NCBI GenBank assembly: GCA_900541895.1
Contig: UWSI01000016.1
Coordinates: 1 to 40,093 of the forward strand
Direction: 5' to 3'
DNA from: an uncultured Actinomyces sp.
GTDB taxonomy: Bacteria; Actinomycetota; Actinomycetes; Actinomycetales; Actinomycetaceae
Length of the DNA stretch: 40,093 nucleotides
The notes beneath the pieces are model-generated. The model was not told the origin of the DNA. It saw only the letters and a program-made list of their open reading frames with translations, and searched no databases. Each line of letters opens with the position of its first letter. Positions within the stretch are counted from its first letter, which is position 1. The position numbers and the translations under genes were made by a program. Below, piece after piece: positions 1 through 8,504 of the stretch.

Positions 1-103
1 ACGGGTAGCCGCATAACGGCTGCCATTAAACGCGTCCAAGTTTCGGGGCGCAGTTCATCGTGCAGACGGGGCTTCTTCTTTTAACCAGCGCGAGCGCGAA
101 AGG

Positions 104-132
104 TTGGGGTCCTCCCCTATGCTGGATATAAG
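104..132 (+). promoter_or_regulatory. Candidate promoter of the pentapeptide-repeat gene
   Basis: TTGGGG at 104-109 (3 of 6 to TTGACA), a 17-base spacer and TATAAG at 127-132 (5 of 6 to TATAAT) lie 30 bases before the gene. A 6-bp hairpin (TGCTGG 120-125 / CCAGCA 133-138) overlaps the -10 box. Position and spacing are good but the -35 is weak. Nothing else is supported in bases 1-103. Confidence 0.4.
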
Positions 133-162
133 CCAGCACCGGAGCAGGAAGGGCGCCCCATC

Positions 163-1776
163 ATGAACCTCAACAAACTCTTAACTGCGCTACGGCAACG
201 CAAAAACACCCCAGCGCACAACCAGCAGGCCGGGCGGCACGAACGCTACACGCACGCCCTCGAACAATTCCTCGACGGGCAGCCCGCCGTACGCCTCAGC
301 GGGGCATACACGCTCGTAAACCTCGCAGACGAATGGCTCGCCGACACCTCTCTCCCCGAGCAGGTACGCCGCGAAGAAGCCCAAGCCATTATCGACGAGC
401 TGACCGGGTGCATCCGCACGCCCTACCCCCTCGCGCAAAAACGGCAGGTCCTAGAAGCAGACGAGGCACCCGAAGGGTACGAAGGCGACTTTACGCGCGA
501 TCAGGAGGCACTCCGCGAAGAACAGCTGGTGCGCCGCACGGTCTTCATGGAGTTCAGCCGCCGCCTCGCCGCAGTCGCCGAGAGCCCCGAAAAAGACAAA
601 GCAGAAGACCAGCACGCGGTGCCGCCAATATCGCCCATGTGGGCTGACCTGCGCTTCGACTTTGGCGGCGCGCCCATCTTCTACCCGCTGGGGCAGCTGT
701 ACTTTCAGAACGCCGATTTCGCCTCCGCAACCTTCTACGGCCCGGCAGATTTCTTCAACGCAACCTTCCACGGTGACACCAGCTTCTCCGCGGCACAGTT
801 CACCGCTGACGCATCCTTCCACGGCGCGAACTTCAACGACTGGGTGGGGTTCAGCGCCGCGCACTTCGCGGGCGCGGCAAGCTTCGCAACCGTAACCTTC
901 ACCGGCGAGGTTGACTTCTCAGACGTGGTCTTTTCAGCTGCGGCCGACTTTGGGGTAGCTTCCTTCGAGGCCGACGCCGACTTCTCACGCTTGAACACCG
1001 CGGGCATAGCCAGCTTCACGGCGATCACCTTCGGCGGAGAGGCACTATTCACCGCCTCCACGTTCCACGATGAAGCACACTTCGCAGCATCGGTCTTCAA
1101 CCGCCCGGCGGTGTTCTCCAAGTCGCTGTTCGGCGGGGCCGCGCGCTTTGCCGGTATAGCCACCAAGCAGTCCGCGATGTTCAGCAATGTACGCTTTGCG
1201 AGCGCGGCGGACTTTAGCGGAGCGTCCTTCACGCAGTTCGCGGATTTTGATGGGGCGCGGTTCGACGGCGACGCCACGTTCAGCCGGGCGTCGTTTATTG
1301 CGCTTCCGAGAACGTCATATGAAGATATGGACTTCCCGCAGTACGCGTACTTCGATAAGGTCACCTTCGCGCAAGATGCCGACTTTAGCAAGGCGACGTT
1401 CACGGCGCATGTCGGCTTCGGCATGGTGACGTTCGCGCGGGCGGTGAGCTTCAACGGGACGAGCTTTGAGGGAGCCTACTTCCCGGGTGCGACGTTCGGT
1501 CAGCGGGCAGATTTCAGGCAGACTAGCTTCGCATACGTTGAGCCGTCCTTTGAGGCTTTGGAAAGACGGATGCAGAGGGCACGGTTCTCTGCGCAGGCGG
1601 ATCCGCAGGATTACCTGTTCGAGGCGCGCCCGGAGAGTCCGCACGGTTTCAGCTACGGCGAGGCGCAGCTTCTTAATAGAACGTTCGTTCTGCCTCTCGG
1701 TGCCGTGCTGTACGACCCGGAGTCCTGGGACGAAGAGAAGCAGGAGTACACCCGCTTCAGTGAGCCCGCACAGTAA
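163..1776 (+). CDS. Pentapeptide-repeat protein
   Basis: A 537-residue protein. Residues ~27-95 are a helical N-terminal domain (RYTHALEQFLDG, then VRLSGAYTLVNLADEW) of the kind found in front of pentapeptide repeats in actinobacterial proteins. From about residue 185 to 470 the sequence repeats every five residues with a central Phe and small residues around it (FxxATF, ADFSxAxF), the pattern expected for a right-handed quadrilateral beta-helix. The rest is a short acidic C-terminus. No signal peptide or membrane helix is evident, so it is probably cytoplasmic. ATG 163 has a purine-rich GGAAGG about 11 bases upstream. Its function is unknown. Some pentapeptide proteins mimic DNA and bind gyrase (Qnr, MfpA), but Phe rather than Leu dominates the core here and the protein is much longer, so that role should not be assumed. 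Confidence 0.85.
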   Translation: MNLNKLLTALRQRKNTPAHNQQAGRHERYTHALEQFLDGQPAVRLSGAYTLVNLADEWLADTSLPEQVRREEAQAIIDELTGCIRTPYPLAQKRQVLEADEAPEGYEGDFTRDQEALREEQLVRRTVFMEFSRRLAAVAESPEKDKAEDQHAVPPISPMWADLRFDFGGAPIFYPLGQLYFQNADFASATFYGPADFFNATFHGDTSFSAAQFTADASFHGANFNDWVGFSAAHFAGAASFATVTFTGEVDFSDVVFSAAADFGVASFEADADFSRLNTAGIASFTAITFGGEALFTASTFHDEAHFAASVFNRPAVFSKSLFGGAARFAGIATKQSAMFSNVRFASAADFSGASFTQFADFDGARFDGDATFSRASFIALPRTSYEDMDFPQYAYFDKVTFAQDADFSKATFTAHVGFGMVTFARAVSFNGTSFEGAYFPGATFGQRADFRQTSFAYVEPSFEALERRMQRARFSAQADPQDYLFEARPESPHGFSYGEAQLLNRTFVLPLGAVLYDPESWDEEKQEYTRFSEPAQ

Positions 1777-1781
1777 AACCT

Positions 1782-1807
1782 AGCTCTCCCCTATCGTCGG
1801 GGAAGCT
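1782..1807 (-). terminator. Hairpin between convergent pentapeptide gene and codA
   Basis: AGCT(C)TCCCC at 1782-1791 pairs with GGGGAAGCT at 1799-1807 (nine pairs, one bulged C, 7-base loop). Read leftward it is followed after two bases by a short T run (TTTT), so it most likely ends codBA. It could also serve the rightward gene. Confidence 0.5.
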
Positions 1808-1857
1808 CCCGCACACAGACCCCGCCCGCACCTGACCCCGGGACTTTTATGCAGGCC

Positions 1858-3162
1858 TCAGAAATTCACCGTGCGCACCACGGCCTCGGACTCGGTCAAA
1901 ACCCGACCAGCGCGGAAGTTTGCCAGAACGGGAGAACCAAAGCTCAGCGCGTGGAACCAATCCTCGGCATCCAACACAATGAAGTTCGCCGTGTTTCCAA
2001 CCTCAATGCCGTAATCGGAGAGGTTGAGCGTGCGCGCTGCATTGTGAGTGATGAAGTTGTAGGACCCGGTGATCTCACTGCGCGCCATCATCTGGGTGAC
2101 GTACAGGCCGTTGAGCACGACATCTCGCAAGTTTCCGGTACCCATGGGGTTCCACGGGTCCTCAATATCATCCTGGCCGAAGGAGACGTTGATTCCTGCC
2201 TCGGTCAGTTCCTTCACGCGGGTGACGCCTCGTCGCTTCGGGTAGGTATCGACGCGCCCCTGCAGGTGCGTATTGACCAGCGGATTCGACACGAAGTTAA
2301 TGCCGCTCATCTTGAGCAGGCGCACCAGGCGCAGGAAGTAGGCGTTGTTATACGAGTGCATCGCGGTCGTGTGCGAGGCGGTGACTCGCGGACCAATCCC
2401 GGCCTCGAGCGCGCGCGTGGCCAGGGTTTCCAGCCCGCGCGAAGCCTCGTCGTCAATTTCGTCGCAGTGCACGTCCATGAGCAGTCCGTATTCCTGGGCA
2501 AGCTCGACTGCAAAGTTCAGCGAGGACACGGAGTACTCGCGGGTGAACTCAAAGTGCGGGATGGCCCCGATTGCATCGACGCCCATTTCAGCCGCGCGAC
2601 GCATGAGGTCGCGTCCGTTCGGGAAGGACTCGATGCCTTCCTGCGGGAAGGCGACCAACTGCAGGGTCATGGAGTCCTTGAGTTCCTCACGCAGGTCAAT
2701 GAGCGCGCGAAGGGCTGTCAGGTCCGGGTCAGTAACGTCGACGTGCGAACGCACGTACTGAATTCCGAACTGTGCCTGCTGACGAAGCGCCCGGCCCGCA
2801 CGGTCCTTGACGTCCTCGTAGGTCAGGGTCTGCTTGCGCTCACTCCACACCTCGATGCCCTCGAAGAGGGTTCCGCTTTCGTTGTAGCGCGGCTGTCCCG
2901 AGGTGAGCGCCGTGTCTAGGTGCACGTGCGACTCGATATAGGGAGGTAGAACCAGCTTGCCCGTGTAGTCGCGGACCTCTTCGCCTTCACGAGGCGCCAG
3001 TCCCGCACCAATTTCCGCGAACTTTCCGTCCGTGATGCGAATGTCGACTCCGGCGGGGCCGTCTTCAATACGGACGCCCGTGATGAGAAGATTCGCGCCT
3101 TTTTCTCCCATTGCCGAGGCCTGGGTGTGAGGCATGTTGTTTCCTTCAGTTTGCGCGCTCAT
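1858..3162 (-). CDS. codA: Cytosine deaminase (CodA-type amidohydrolase)
   Basis: Deaminates cytosine to uracil and ammonia in the cytoplasm (pyrimidine salvage). Counting from the start at 3162 (434 residues), the metal site is ESHVHLD with His79 and His81, then VHCDE with His232 and Glu235, His264 in SHTTAMHS, and Asp331 in FGQDDIEDPW. The spacings 232-264-331 equal those of E. coli CodA His214-His246-Asp313, so all ligands are present. The start at 3162 overlaps the codB stop by four bases (ATGA) and has GAAGGG upstream. A second ATG at 3135 with its own AAGGA cannot be excluded. The open frame extends further upstream inside codB, but that part reads as an Arg-rich shadow. It is coupled to codB, so uptake and deamination are co-expressed. 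Confidence 0.93.
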   Translation of the reverse strand: MSAQTEGNNMPHTQASAMGEKGANLLITGVRIEDGPAGVDIRITDGKFAEIGAGLAPREGEEVRDYTGKLVLPPYIESHVHLDTALTSGQPRYNESGTLFEGIEVWSERKQTLTYEDVKDRAGRALRQQAQFGIQYVRSHVDVTDPDLTALRALIDLREELKDSMTLQLVAFPQEGIESFPNGRDLMRRAAEMGVDAIGAIPHFEFTREYSVSSLNFAVELAQEYGLLMDVHCDEIDDEASRGLETLATRALEAGIGPRVTASHTTAMHSYNNAYFLRLVRLLKMSGINFVSNPLVNTHLQGRVDTYPKRRGVTRVKELTEAGINVSFGQDDIEDPWNPMGTGNLRDVVLNGLYVTQMMARSEITGSYNFITHNAARTLNLSDYGIEVGNTANFIVLDAEDWFHALSFGSPVLANFRAGRVLTESEAVVRTVNF

Positions 3163-4418
3163 CGACGGATTCCCTTCTCGATTGCGCTTCCGACGAAGTA
3201 GACGAGGATGGCGACGACCATGGCGTTGATCGAGACGATTCCGAAGCCGGGGGTCAGCCAGCCGGTCAGTGCGCCTGCGACCAGTGCGACGATCGGTGCC
3301 CATTTGACCTCGGGGTCATCTGATCCCATATCCATGTAGCTGCGGCGACGTGCAAAGTAATCGGCAACCAGAACTGCACCGATGGGGGGCAGGGTGGCAT
3401 TGAGCAAGCTGAGCCAGCCGACAAAGTTGTCGTAGAGCCACAGGGCTCCAAGGGTTCCGATGATGCCTGCGACCAAAACCAGAGGCTTCTTGTTGATTCC
3501 GGTGATGTTCGCGTAGCCCAGGCCGGTGGTGTACAGGGCGTTGTTGTTTGTCGTCCAGATGTTTGCACCCAAGACGATCAGCGCAGGAATCAGCAGGCCC
3601 TGAGCGATCATTACGTAGAAGATGTCGTCCTTACCGGTGAAGGCTCCACCGACCGCTCCGAAGGAGAACATCAGGGTGTTACCGATGAAGAAGGCGATCA
3701 CAGTGGTAATCACTGCCGAGGTCGCGGACCTCGCGAAGCGAGTGAAGTTGGGGGTTGCGCTACCGCCGGAGACGAAGCTTCCGATCACGAGGCCGATGGC
3801 TGCAACGGTGGTCATGCCTTGGTTTTGGCCGAAGACTGCGGCAATACCGCCGCCTGCGTTGACCGCACTGATCATGGAGTAGCTTCCGAGGATTGCGATC
3901 AGAGGTACTGAGACGAAGGAGACGATCTCAATGGCCTTGATTCCGAAGTAGGCCGAGGCGGTCATCAGGCCGCCCGCAATGATGACGACGGGCCACGCGT
4001 TGATGTGCAGGGTCTCGGCGGTGGGGATTGCGAACATTGCGACGCCCACGCCAAACCATCCCATCTGAGTGAAGGAGATCAGCGCTGAGGGCAGGAAGGA
4101 ACCGATGCGGCCGAAGGTACGACGGGACATGAGGTCGAAGCTCAGACCGGTCTTTGCGCCGATGTAGCCCAGCGCACCCGTGTAGACCGCAAGGATTGCG
4201 CCACCGACGATGACTGCCCACACATATTGGCTGAAGTTCAGGCCGTTACCAAGCTTGGCACCCACGCTCATCGAAGCCGAGAAGAAGGTGAAGCCGAGCA
4301 TAACAAAACCGACGGCCCAAAATGACCGTCGGTTCTTTGAAGGAACTGCTTCAAAAGAGAAATCATCATCGTGTCGGATGACGTCCTCTTTGTGTCGTTC
4401 AGGTGCAATTGTGCTCAT
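3159..4418 (-). CDS. codB: Cytosine permease (NCS1 family)
   Basis: A 419-residue integral membrane protein with about twelve hydrophobic segments and a hydrophilic N-terminus of ~30 residues. It contains NCS1-type stretches such as GAKTGLSFDLMSRRTFG, SFTQMGWFGVGVAMFA and the late NATLPPIGAVLVADYF. Members bring in purines or pyrimidines with cations; the immediately coupled cytosine deaminase makes cytosine the likely substrate. The start ATG at 4418 has GGAAGGAT seven bases upstream. The gene is first in a two-gene unit. Confidence 0.92.
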   Translation of the reverse strand: MSTIAPERHKEDVIRHDDDFSFEAVPSKNRRSFWAVGFVMLGFTFFSASMSVGAKLGNGLNFSQYVWAVIVGGAILAVYTGALGYIGAKTGLSFDLMSRRTFGRIGSFLPSALISFTQMGWFGVGVAMFAIPTAETLHINAWPVVIIAGGLMTASAYFGIKAIEIVSFVSVPLIAILGSYSMISAVNAGGGIAAVFGQNQGMTTVAAIGLVIGSFVSGGSATPNFTRFARSATSAVITTVIAFFIGNTLMFSFGAVGGAFTGKDDIFYVMIAQGLLIPALIVLGANIWTTNNNALYTTGLGYANITGINKKPLVLVAGIIGTLGALWLYDNFVGWLSLLNATLPPIGAVLVADYFARRRSYMDMGSDDPEVKWAPIVALVAGALTGWLTPGFGIVSINAMVVAILVYFVGSAIEKGIRR

Positions 4419-4690
4419 CGGTTATCCTTCCAGGTTCTGAGGTTTCGTAGCGCGTCGTTCGTTATCTGTCTTGTTTGGTCCGTCACCTCTGTCACCTAGG
4501 CACACCCGGTTTTCATGTATTTGCAGACTGGGTAATGGCGTGATGAGCAGGATTGGATCTAGGCCAAATTGTCAATAGGTTACCGCGCACAGCGCATCCA
4601 GCGCAAAGTTCAGCACTGTGACTCTGCACGCATCAATTCCAAACCCTAAGATAACCTTCGATTAACCTAAAAAATACCTGATAATAGGGC
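4419..4690 (-). promoter_or_regulatory. codB upstream region
   Basis: About 330 bases without a gene lie between codB and the lectin fragment. On the minus strand there is a perfect TTGACA (4575-4570), but no convincing -10 at 16-18 bases, so the promoter is not resolved. Between it and codB is a 9-base tandem, GTCACCTCT then GTCACCTAG, at about 4482-4499 on the plus strand, which could be an operator. No riboswitch fold was recognised. Confidence 0.3.
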
Positions 4691-4728
4691 TGTGGCCCCA
4701 TCTCTCCCTCCTAGAAGATGGGGCCACA
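4691..4728 (-). terminator. 13-bp terminator hairpin
   Basis: TGTGGCCCCATCT (4691-4703) and AGATGGGGCCACA (4716-4728) are exact reverse complements with a 12-base loop. It lies just past the leftward lectin fragment and GH13/GH66 genes. On the minus strand it is followed by CCTATTAT and, about 16 bases on, by TTTTTT, so it is probably the end of the GH66-GH13 transcript. Confidence 0.7.
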
Positions 4729-4752
4729 ACCTGATTGCGAAACTATGAGCAA

Positions 4753-4959
4753 CTAGCGCCCAAAGCTCCATTTTTCAGTCTGCCCTGGGTGGCAATCCCA
4801 GATATGAAGGACAGTCCCATTCTCTGAAGAGTCCTCGCGAACTGTCAGACATTTCCCAGTCTGAACATTCTGAAATTGTCCATCAGGCAGGTGCTTCCAT
4901 TCGAGCTGACAATGTGACCTTGAATTGAAAAATCGTGAATTTCCAGCGAATTCAAACAT
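4753..4959 (-). pseudogene. Fragment of a ricin-type beta-trefoil lectin domain
   Basis: The 68 codons encode one and a bit repeats of a CBM13/ricin-B lectin: GQFQNVQTGKCLTVRE, then TVLHIWDCHPGQTEKWSF, with the paired Cys and the closing Q-x-W-like TEKW. A full trefoil needs three ~40-residue repeats, so this is a remnant or a very short protein. It is in the same frame as the preceding GH13 gene. From the GH13 TAA at 4987-4989 the frame stays open through nine codons into this ATG and on to the stop at 4753. No good Shine-Dalgarno precedes the ATG. It could be a decayed C-terminal module, a readthrough extension, or the end of a deleted lectin gene. Confidence 0.6.
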
Positions 4960-4986
4960 GGGTGGTCTCAGGGGTTGACACGATAA

Positions 4987-6729
4987 TTATCGAAGAAAAA
5001 CCCGCGCCCTCCACGGAGCAAGCGGCGCACCCATCTCTTCCCACACATTCGCATTAGTCAGAACTGGAACAAACTCCGGTGCGGCCTCGGAAATTTCTGA
5101 AGGAAGGACCGGAGCCAGATCTTTCGAGGAAAGATTTGCAATAACTACCAGCTGGTGCTCATCCAAGGTACGGCGGAAAGCGAAGATTTCACGGCTTCCC
5201 GCATCGATGCGCTCAAAACTTCCGTTGGCAACTACTGCCAAGCGGTGACGCAATTCAATCAGAGCCTTGAAGTAGGCAAAGACCGAGGTCGGATCACCCA
5301 CTTGCTCGGAAGCATTAATCACCGGGTAATTCGGATTGACCGCAATCCACGGCGTGCCCGTAGTGAAACCAGCGTGCGCAGAGCCATCCCACTGGACGGG
5401 AGTTCGCGCGTTGTCGCGGCCCATGGCACGCAAACCATCAAGGACACGCTCGAGATCGTCTCCGTGTTTAGTGGCCACACGGTAGTAGTTGGTGGACTCG
5501 ATATCCTCAAAGTCCTCAATCCCCGCGAAGACCGTGTTTGTCATACCCAGTTCTTCACCCTGGTAGATATAGGGGGTTCCGCGCAGGAGGTGAAGAATCG
5601 TCGCAAGCGCAGTCGCGCTGTCACACCAGTACTTTTCATCGCCGAAACGGCTGACCGTACGCGGTTGATCATGGTTGCACAGGTAGAGGCTGTTCCATCC
5701 CCGCTCGGCGAGGCCATATTGCCAACGCGTAAGCGAATCCGCAAGGTCTCCAGCTTCCAGTGTGCGTCGGCCAAATTTTCCTTCAGGCAGGCCCAAGCCA
5801 ACGTGCTCGAATTGGAAGATCATATTCACTTCGTGGCGCGCAGGATCGGAATAGAGAGGCGCATTTTCAAGGAGCACTCCGGGGGTTTCCCCGACGGTGA
5901 AGATCGCTCCGCGGCCTTCGAAAACCTCTCCGTGCATTTCCTGGAGAAATTCGTGCAGGCGCGGCCCCTCCATGTAGAAGGGGCTTCCGTCGGCAAGATC
6001 CTGACCGGGATGACAGATGCCATCGGGAAGGCCGGGAACCTTAGAAATCAGGTTGATGACATCCATTCGGAAGCCGTCGACGCCTCGGTCAAGCCACCAG
6101 CGCATCATTTCGTAGACGGCCTGACGAACTTCTGGGTTCTCCCAGTTCAGGTCGGGTTGCTGCTCCGCAAATAGATGCAGGTAGTACTGCCCTGTCGCCG
6201 GGTCATACTTCCACACCGGACCGGAAAAGAAAGACTCCCAATTCGTTGGTTCCGCTCCGGGAGTTCCGCCTTCAAAACCTGGCCGCGGATCGCGCCAGTA
6301 GTACCAATCGCGTTTGGGATTATCCAGTGATGAGCGCGATTCAAGGAACCAGGGGTGTTCATCCGAGGTGTGGTTGACGACCAAGTCCATAACCAGCTTC
6401 ATACCCAGAGAGTGAACATCGGCAATGAGCTGGTCGAAGTCCTCCATGGTTCCGAAAACCGGATCAATATCCTGGTAATCGCTGATGTCGTAACCGTTAT
6501 CGGCCTGTGGCGATCGATAGATCGGTGAAAGCCACAGGACATCAACTCCCAGCTCTTTCAGATAGCCCAGTCGAGAGCGGATTCCCTGAAGGTCCCCAAC
6601 ACCATCACCATTGGAGTCTTGGAATGAGCGCGGATAAATCTGATAGACAACCGCACTCTTCCACCATTCATCAGCCGAAAGCTCGCTTAGGGCATTGGTT
6701 TTGGGAAGTGAAGCCTCAGAGAATAACAC
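4987..6729 (-). CDS. GH13 alpha-glucosidase, oligo-1,6-glucosidase-like
   Basis: A cytoplasmic alpha-amylase-family glucosidase expected to cut terminal alpha-1,6-glucosyl units. Numbered from GTG 6729 (580 residues), the four GH13 regions are intact: DLVVNH (114-120), GFRMDVI with nucleophile Asp223, VGETPG with acid/base Glu281, and NHDQ with Asp354. The QPDLNWENP motif of the oligosaccharide-cleaving subfamily is present. The residue after the nucleophile is Val, as in oligo-1,6-glucosidases/isomaltases, whereas alpha-1,4 enzymes usually have Thr or Ala, which supports alpha-1,6 specificity. No ATG precedes the domain except one deep in the upstream gene (6795). GTG 6729 overlaps the GH66 stop by 14 bases and fits the usual N-terminus. 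It is transcribed with GH66. The stop is followed in frame by a lectin remnant. Confidence 0.9.
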   Translation of the reverse strand: MLFSEASLPKTNALSELSADEWWKSAVVYQIYPRSFQDSNGDGVGDLQGIRSRLGYLKELGVDVLWLSPIYRSPQADNGYDISDYQDIDPVFGTMEDFDQLIADVHSLGMKLVMDLVVNHTSDEHPWFLESRSSLDNPKRDWYYWRDPRPGFEGGTPGAEPTNWESFFSGPVWKYDPATGQYYLHLFAEQQPDLNWENPEVRQAVYEMMRWWLDRGVDGFRMDVINLISKVPGLPDGICHPGQDLADGSPFYMEGPRLHEFLQEMHGEVFEGRGAIFTVGETPGVLLENAPLYSDPARHEVNMIFQFEHVGLGLPEGKFGRRTLEAGDLADSLTRWQYGLAERGWNSLYLCNHDQPRTVSRFGDEKYWCDSATALATILHLLRGTPYIYQGEELGMTNTVFAGIEDFEDIESTNYYRVATKHGDDLERVLDGLRAMGRDNARTPVQWDGSAHAGFTTGTPWIAVNPNYPVINASEQVGDPTSVFAYFKALIELRHRLAVVANGSFERIDAGSREIFAFRRTLDEHQLVVIANLSSKDLAPVLPSEISEAAPEFVPVLTNANVWEEMGAPLAPWRARVFLR

Positions 6730-8311
6730 GAAGAACCTGCCAAACTTGTAGCGGCGGAAGATCCACCTTTGCCTGCGCTCCCTCACAGTGAACACGAAGT
6801 TCTTCTAGGTGTCCACTACCGTCTGGGTCCGCCACGAATACGCGGGGAGTACGCCCCGCGCAGCAGCGCAATGTCAGTCGTCCACCTTCAACAAGAATCC
6901 CTGAACGCTTAGGCCCATCCCACAGAGTGTCCTTTTGCCCGACAAGGTTGATGAGGTGAACAACCAATCCGTGGGGTGTCGTCGTCACTCGCCTCCACAC
7001 TGCCCCTTCCTTGGAATCCTCCGTCACGCTCAGATTGTCGTAGGCAACCTCAACATCCTCATTCAATGGGCCCGCAAATGAATCCGTCACTTCTGCAATT
7101 CGCGGATCCATCAGGATTTCATCGTGTTCAACCAAGAAGTCGTACCAGCGCTTGAGCATATCCACGGTGCTGTCAGCGGCCTCGTGGTTATTGACGTAGT
7201 AGGGGTCGACGAGGACGTTTCCACCTTCTCCCGCCAGAAGCTGAGTTGCCCCGTGAGAGAAGAGCGTTGCCATCGTAAGTTTGTTCGCCTGTTCCGATTC
7301 TTCTGCCGAGGCCTTGGAGTAGACGCTTTGATACGCCGCAAGAACCACGGGCTTACCTTGCGCAACGCTTCTCGCCCGAGACGCAACACCCGCGAGCGCA
7401 CCCAGCGTTGTAATGGGAGCCCAGGGTTCGATGTACACAGTATCTTGGGGAGTACCAGCAGTGGCCCAAGTTGGGAAGTCATTGACATTGTTGAAAACAA
7501 GGACAGTGTTTGGAAGTCCATCGCGCGCAGCGCCGATCATGCGCGTGAAGCTCTGCGACAAGTCGATAAATTCACCGTCGGCACGAGTTGCATACTTTGG
7601 GTATCCGTATTGATCGAGGTGGAATCCCTGGAACCCCACCTGCTCAACGCATTTTTGAAGGTCACCGATGAAGTGTGCAAGCCATCCCCTAGCAGCCGGG
7701 TCGACAATCTGAAGGAAACCACCCAGCTCATAGGGTGTCCCATCACATTGCATCAGTGCAGCATCCTTCCACTGGCCCCACTCTTCATTTCCGACGCCAT
7801 AGACAGCGGCGTATCCGAATGAGCGAGATCCAGCCTGCGCCAGCGCACGGATCAGGCGACGAACCGTTTCCAGTGAAATCGGTTGGTCAAGAGGATCGAG
7901 ATAGGTCTCTCCTCCACCTACAAGATCCGCGTGGCGGTAGGCCCAGTCGTAGAACTGAATACCGTTGAGGTGCAGCTTGCGCGCCAAGCGAGCGACGGCC
8001 TCGACATCCTTATCGGGGGCATAGCTTGCAACGAAACCGTAGCGAAGTCGCTGACGAGTATCGCCAAGAACCTGAAGAGCGGTGGAGGCAAGGACCTCGT
8101 TCCCATCGCACATCAGAACGCCGTATCCACCCTCTTCCAAAGTGCCAAAGGACACCGATTCACCCAGCGGAGGTTCGGCCTCAGCAATGAGGGCTCCCAG
8201 GTGGGTCAGACGCAAGGTGGCGGCGGGAGGAAGGGGTGAATCGGCAACAATGTCGATGCGTACATCGTCTTTGACCTCAAAGGCCGCGGACACTGGAAGA
8301 AGTTCGAACAT
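6716..8311 (-). CDS. GH66-like dextranase / cyclo-isomaltooligosaccharide enzyme, cytoplasmic
   Basis: A 531-residue glycoside hydrolase. Around residue 233, GFQGFHLDQYGYPKYA resembles the GH66 nucleophile segment (Asp233). TVYIEPWAP carries the likely acid/base Glu295, 62 residues later; GH66 enzymes have 68-72 between these. N-terminal ~85 residues are beta-rich, then a TIM-barrel-like region, then a C-terminal beta domain. GH66 enzymes cleave dextran or make cyclic isomaltooligosaccharides and are normally secreted. This one has no signal peptide and would act on imported oligosaccharides. ATG 8311 has AAAGGA nine bases upstream. It is divergent from the ROK regulator and overlaps the GH13 gene. 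The family call rests on motifs seen by eye. Confidence 0.75.
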   Translation of the reverse strand: MFELLPVSAAFEVKDDVRIDIVADSPLPPAATLRLTHLGALIAEAEPPLGESVSFGTLEEGGYGVLMCDGNEVLASTALQVLGDTRQRLRYGFVASYAPDKDVEAVARLARKLHLNGIQFYDWAYRHADLVGGGETYLDPLDQPISLETVRRLIRALAQAGSRSFGYAAVYGVGNEEWGQWKDAALMQCDGTPYELGGFLQIVDPAARGWLAHFIGDLQKCVEQVGFQGFHLDQYGYPKYATRADGEFIDLSQSFTRMIGAARDGLPNTVLVFNNVNDFPTWATAGTPQDTVYIEPWAPITTLGALAGVASRARSVAQGKPVVLAAYQSVYSKASAEESEQANKLTMATLFSHGATQLLAGEGGNVLVDPYYVNNHEAADSTVDMLKRWYDFLVEHDEILMDPRIAEVTDSFAGPLNEDVEVAYDNLSVTEDSKEGAVWRRVTTTPHGLVVHLINLVGQKDTLWDGPKRSGILVEGGRLTLRCCAGRTPRVFVADPDGSGHLEELRVHCEGAQAKVDLPPLQVWQVLRVIL

Positions 8312-8413
8312 GGGATTTAATCCTTTCACTGCACCAGCCCTCACCTTCGTTAGACTTCTCTGCTTCGTCGCTGTGTGTCTTTTCGTGAGGCGGTCATCAT
8401 TGGCCACTGGAGG

Positions 8414-8496
8414 TTATTTCACCAAATAAAAATACTTGCGTCAAGTGTGTGATCTATAGTCTAATTACTCTGCTATTTATTTAATTTGGTAAAGAA
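8414..8496. promoter_or_regulatory. Divergent GH66/ROK promoter with two operator candidates
   Basis: TTATTTCACCAAATAA (8414-8429) is a 6-4-6 palindrome. A related site lies at about 8476-8496: its reverse complement shares ACCAAAT with a TTTCTTT flank, like the ROK-family TT..TTT/AAA..AA pattern. For leftward GH66 transcription, TTGACG (8444-8439) and TGAAAT (8421-8416) have a 17-base spacer, so the first palindrome covers the -10. For the ROK gene a weaker TTGCGT (8436-8441) and TCTAAT (8460-8465) with an 18-base spacer is possible, and the second site lies between it and the start codon. Confidence 0.55.
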
Positions 8497-8504
8497 AGGC
8501 GGTC

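Noticed and set aside
1..84. Frame open from the left edge to TAA at 82-84, possibly the end of an upstream gene
   Set aside because: Only 27 codons with no recognisable motif; cannot be supported.
3163..3303. Longer codA start
   Set aside because: The extra 47 residues are Arg-rich, lie inside codB and lack similarity to the CodA N-terminus; the ATGA overlap start is better.
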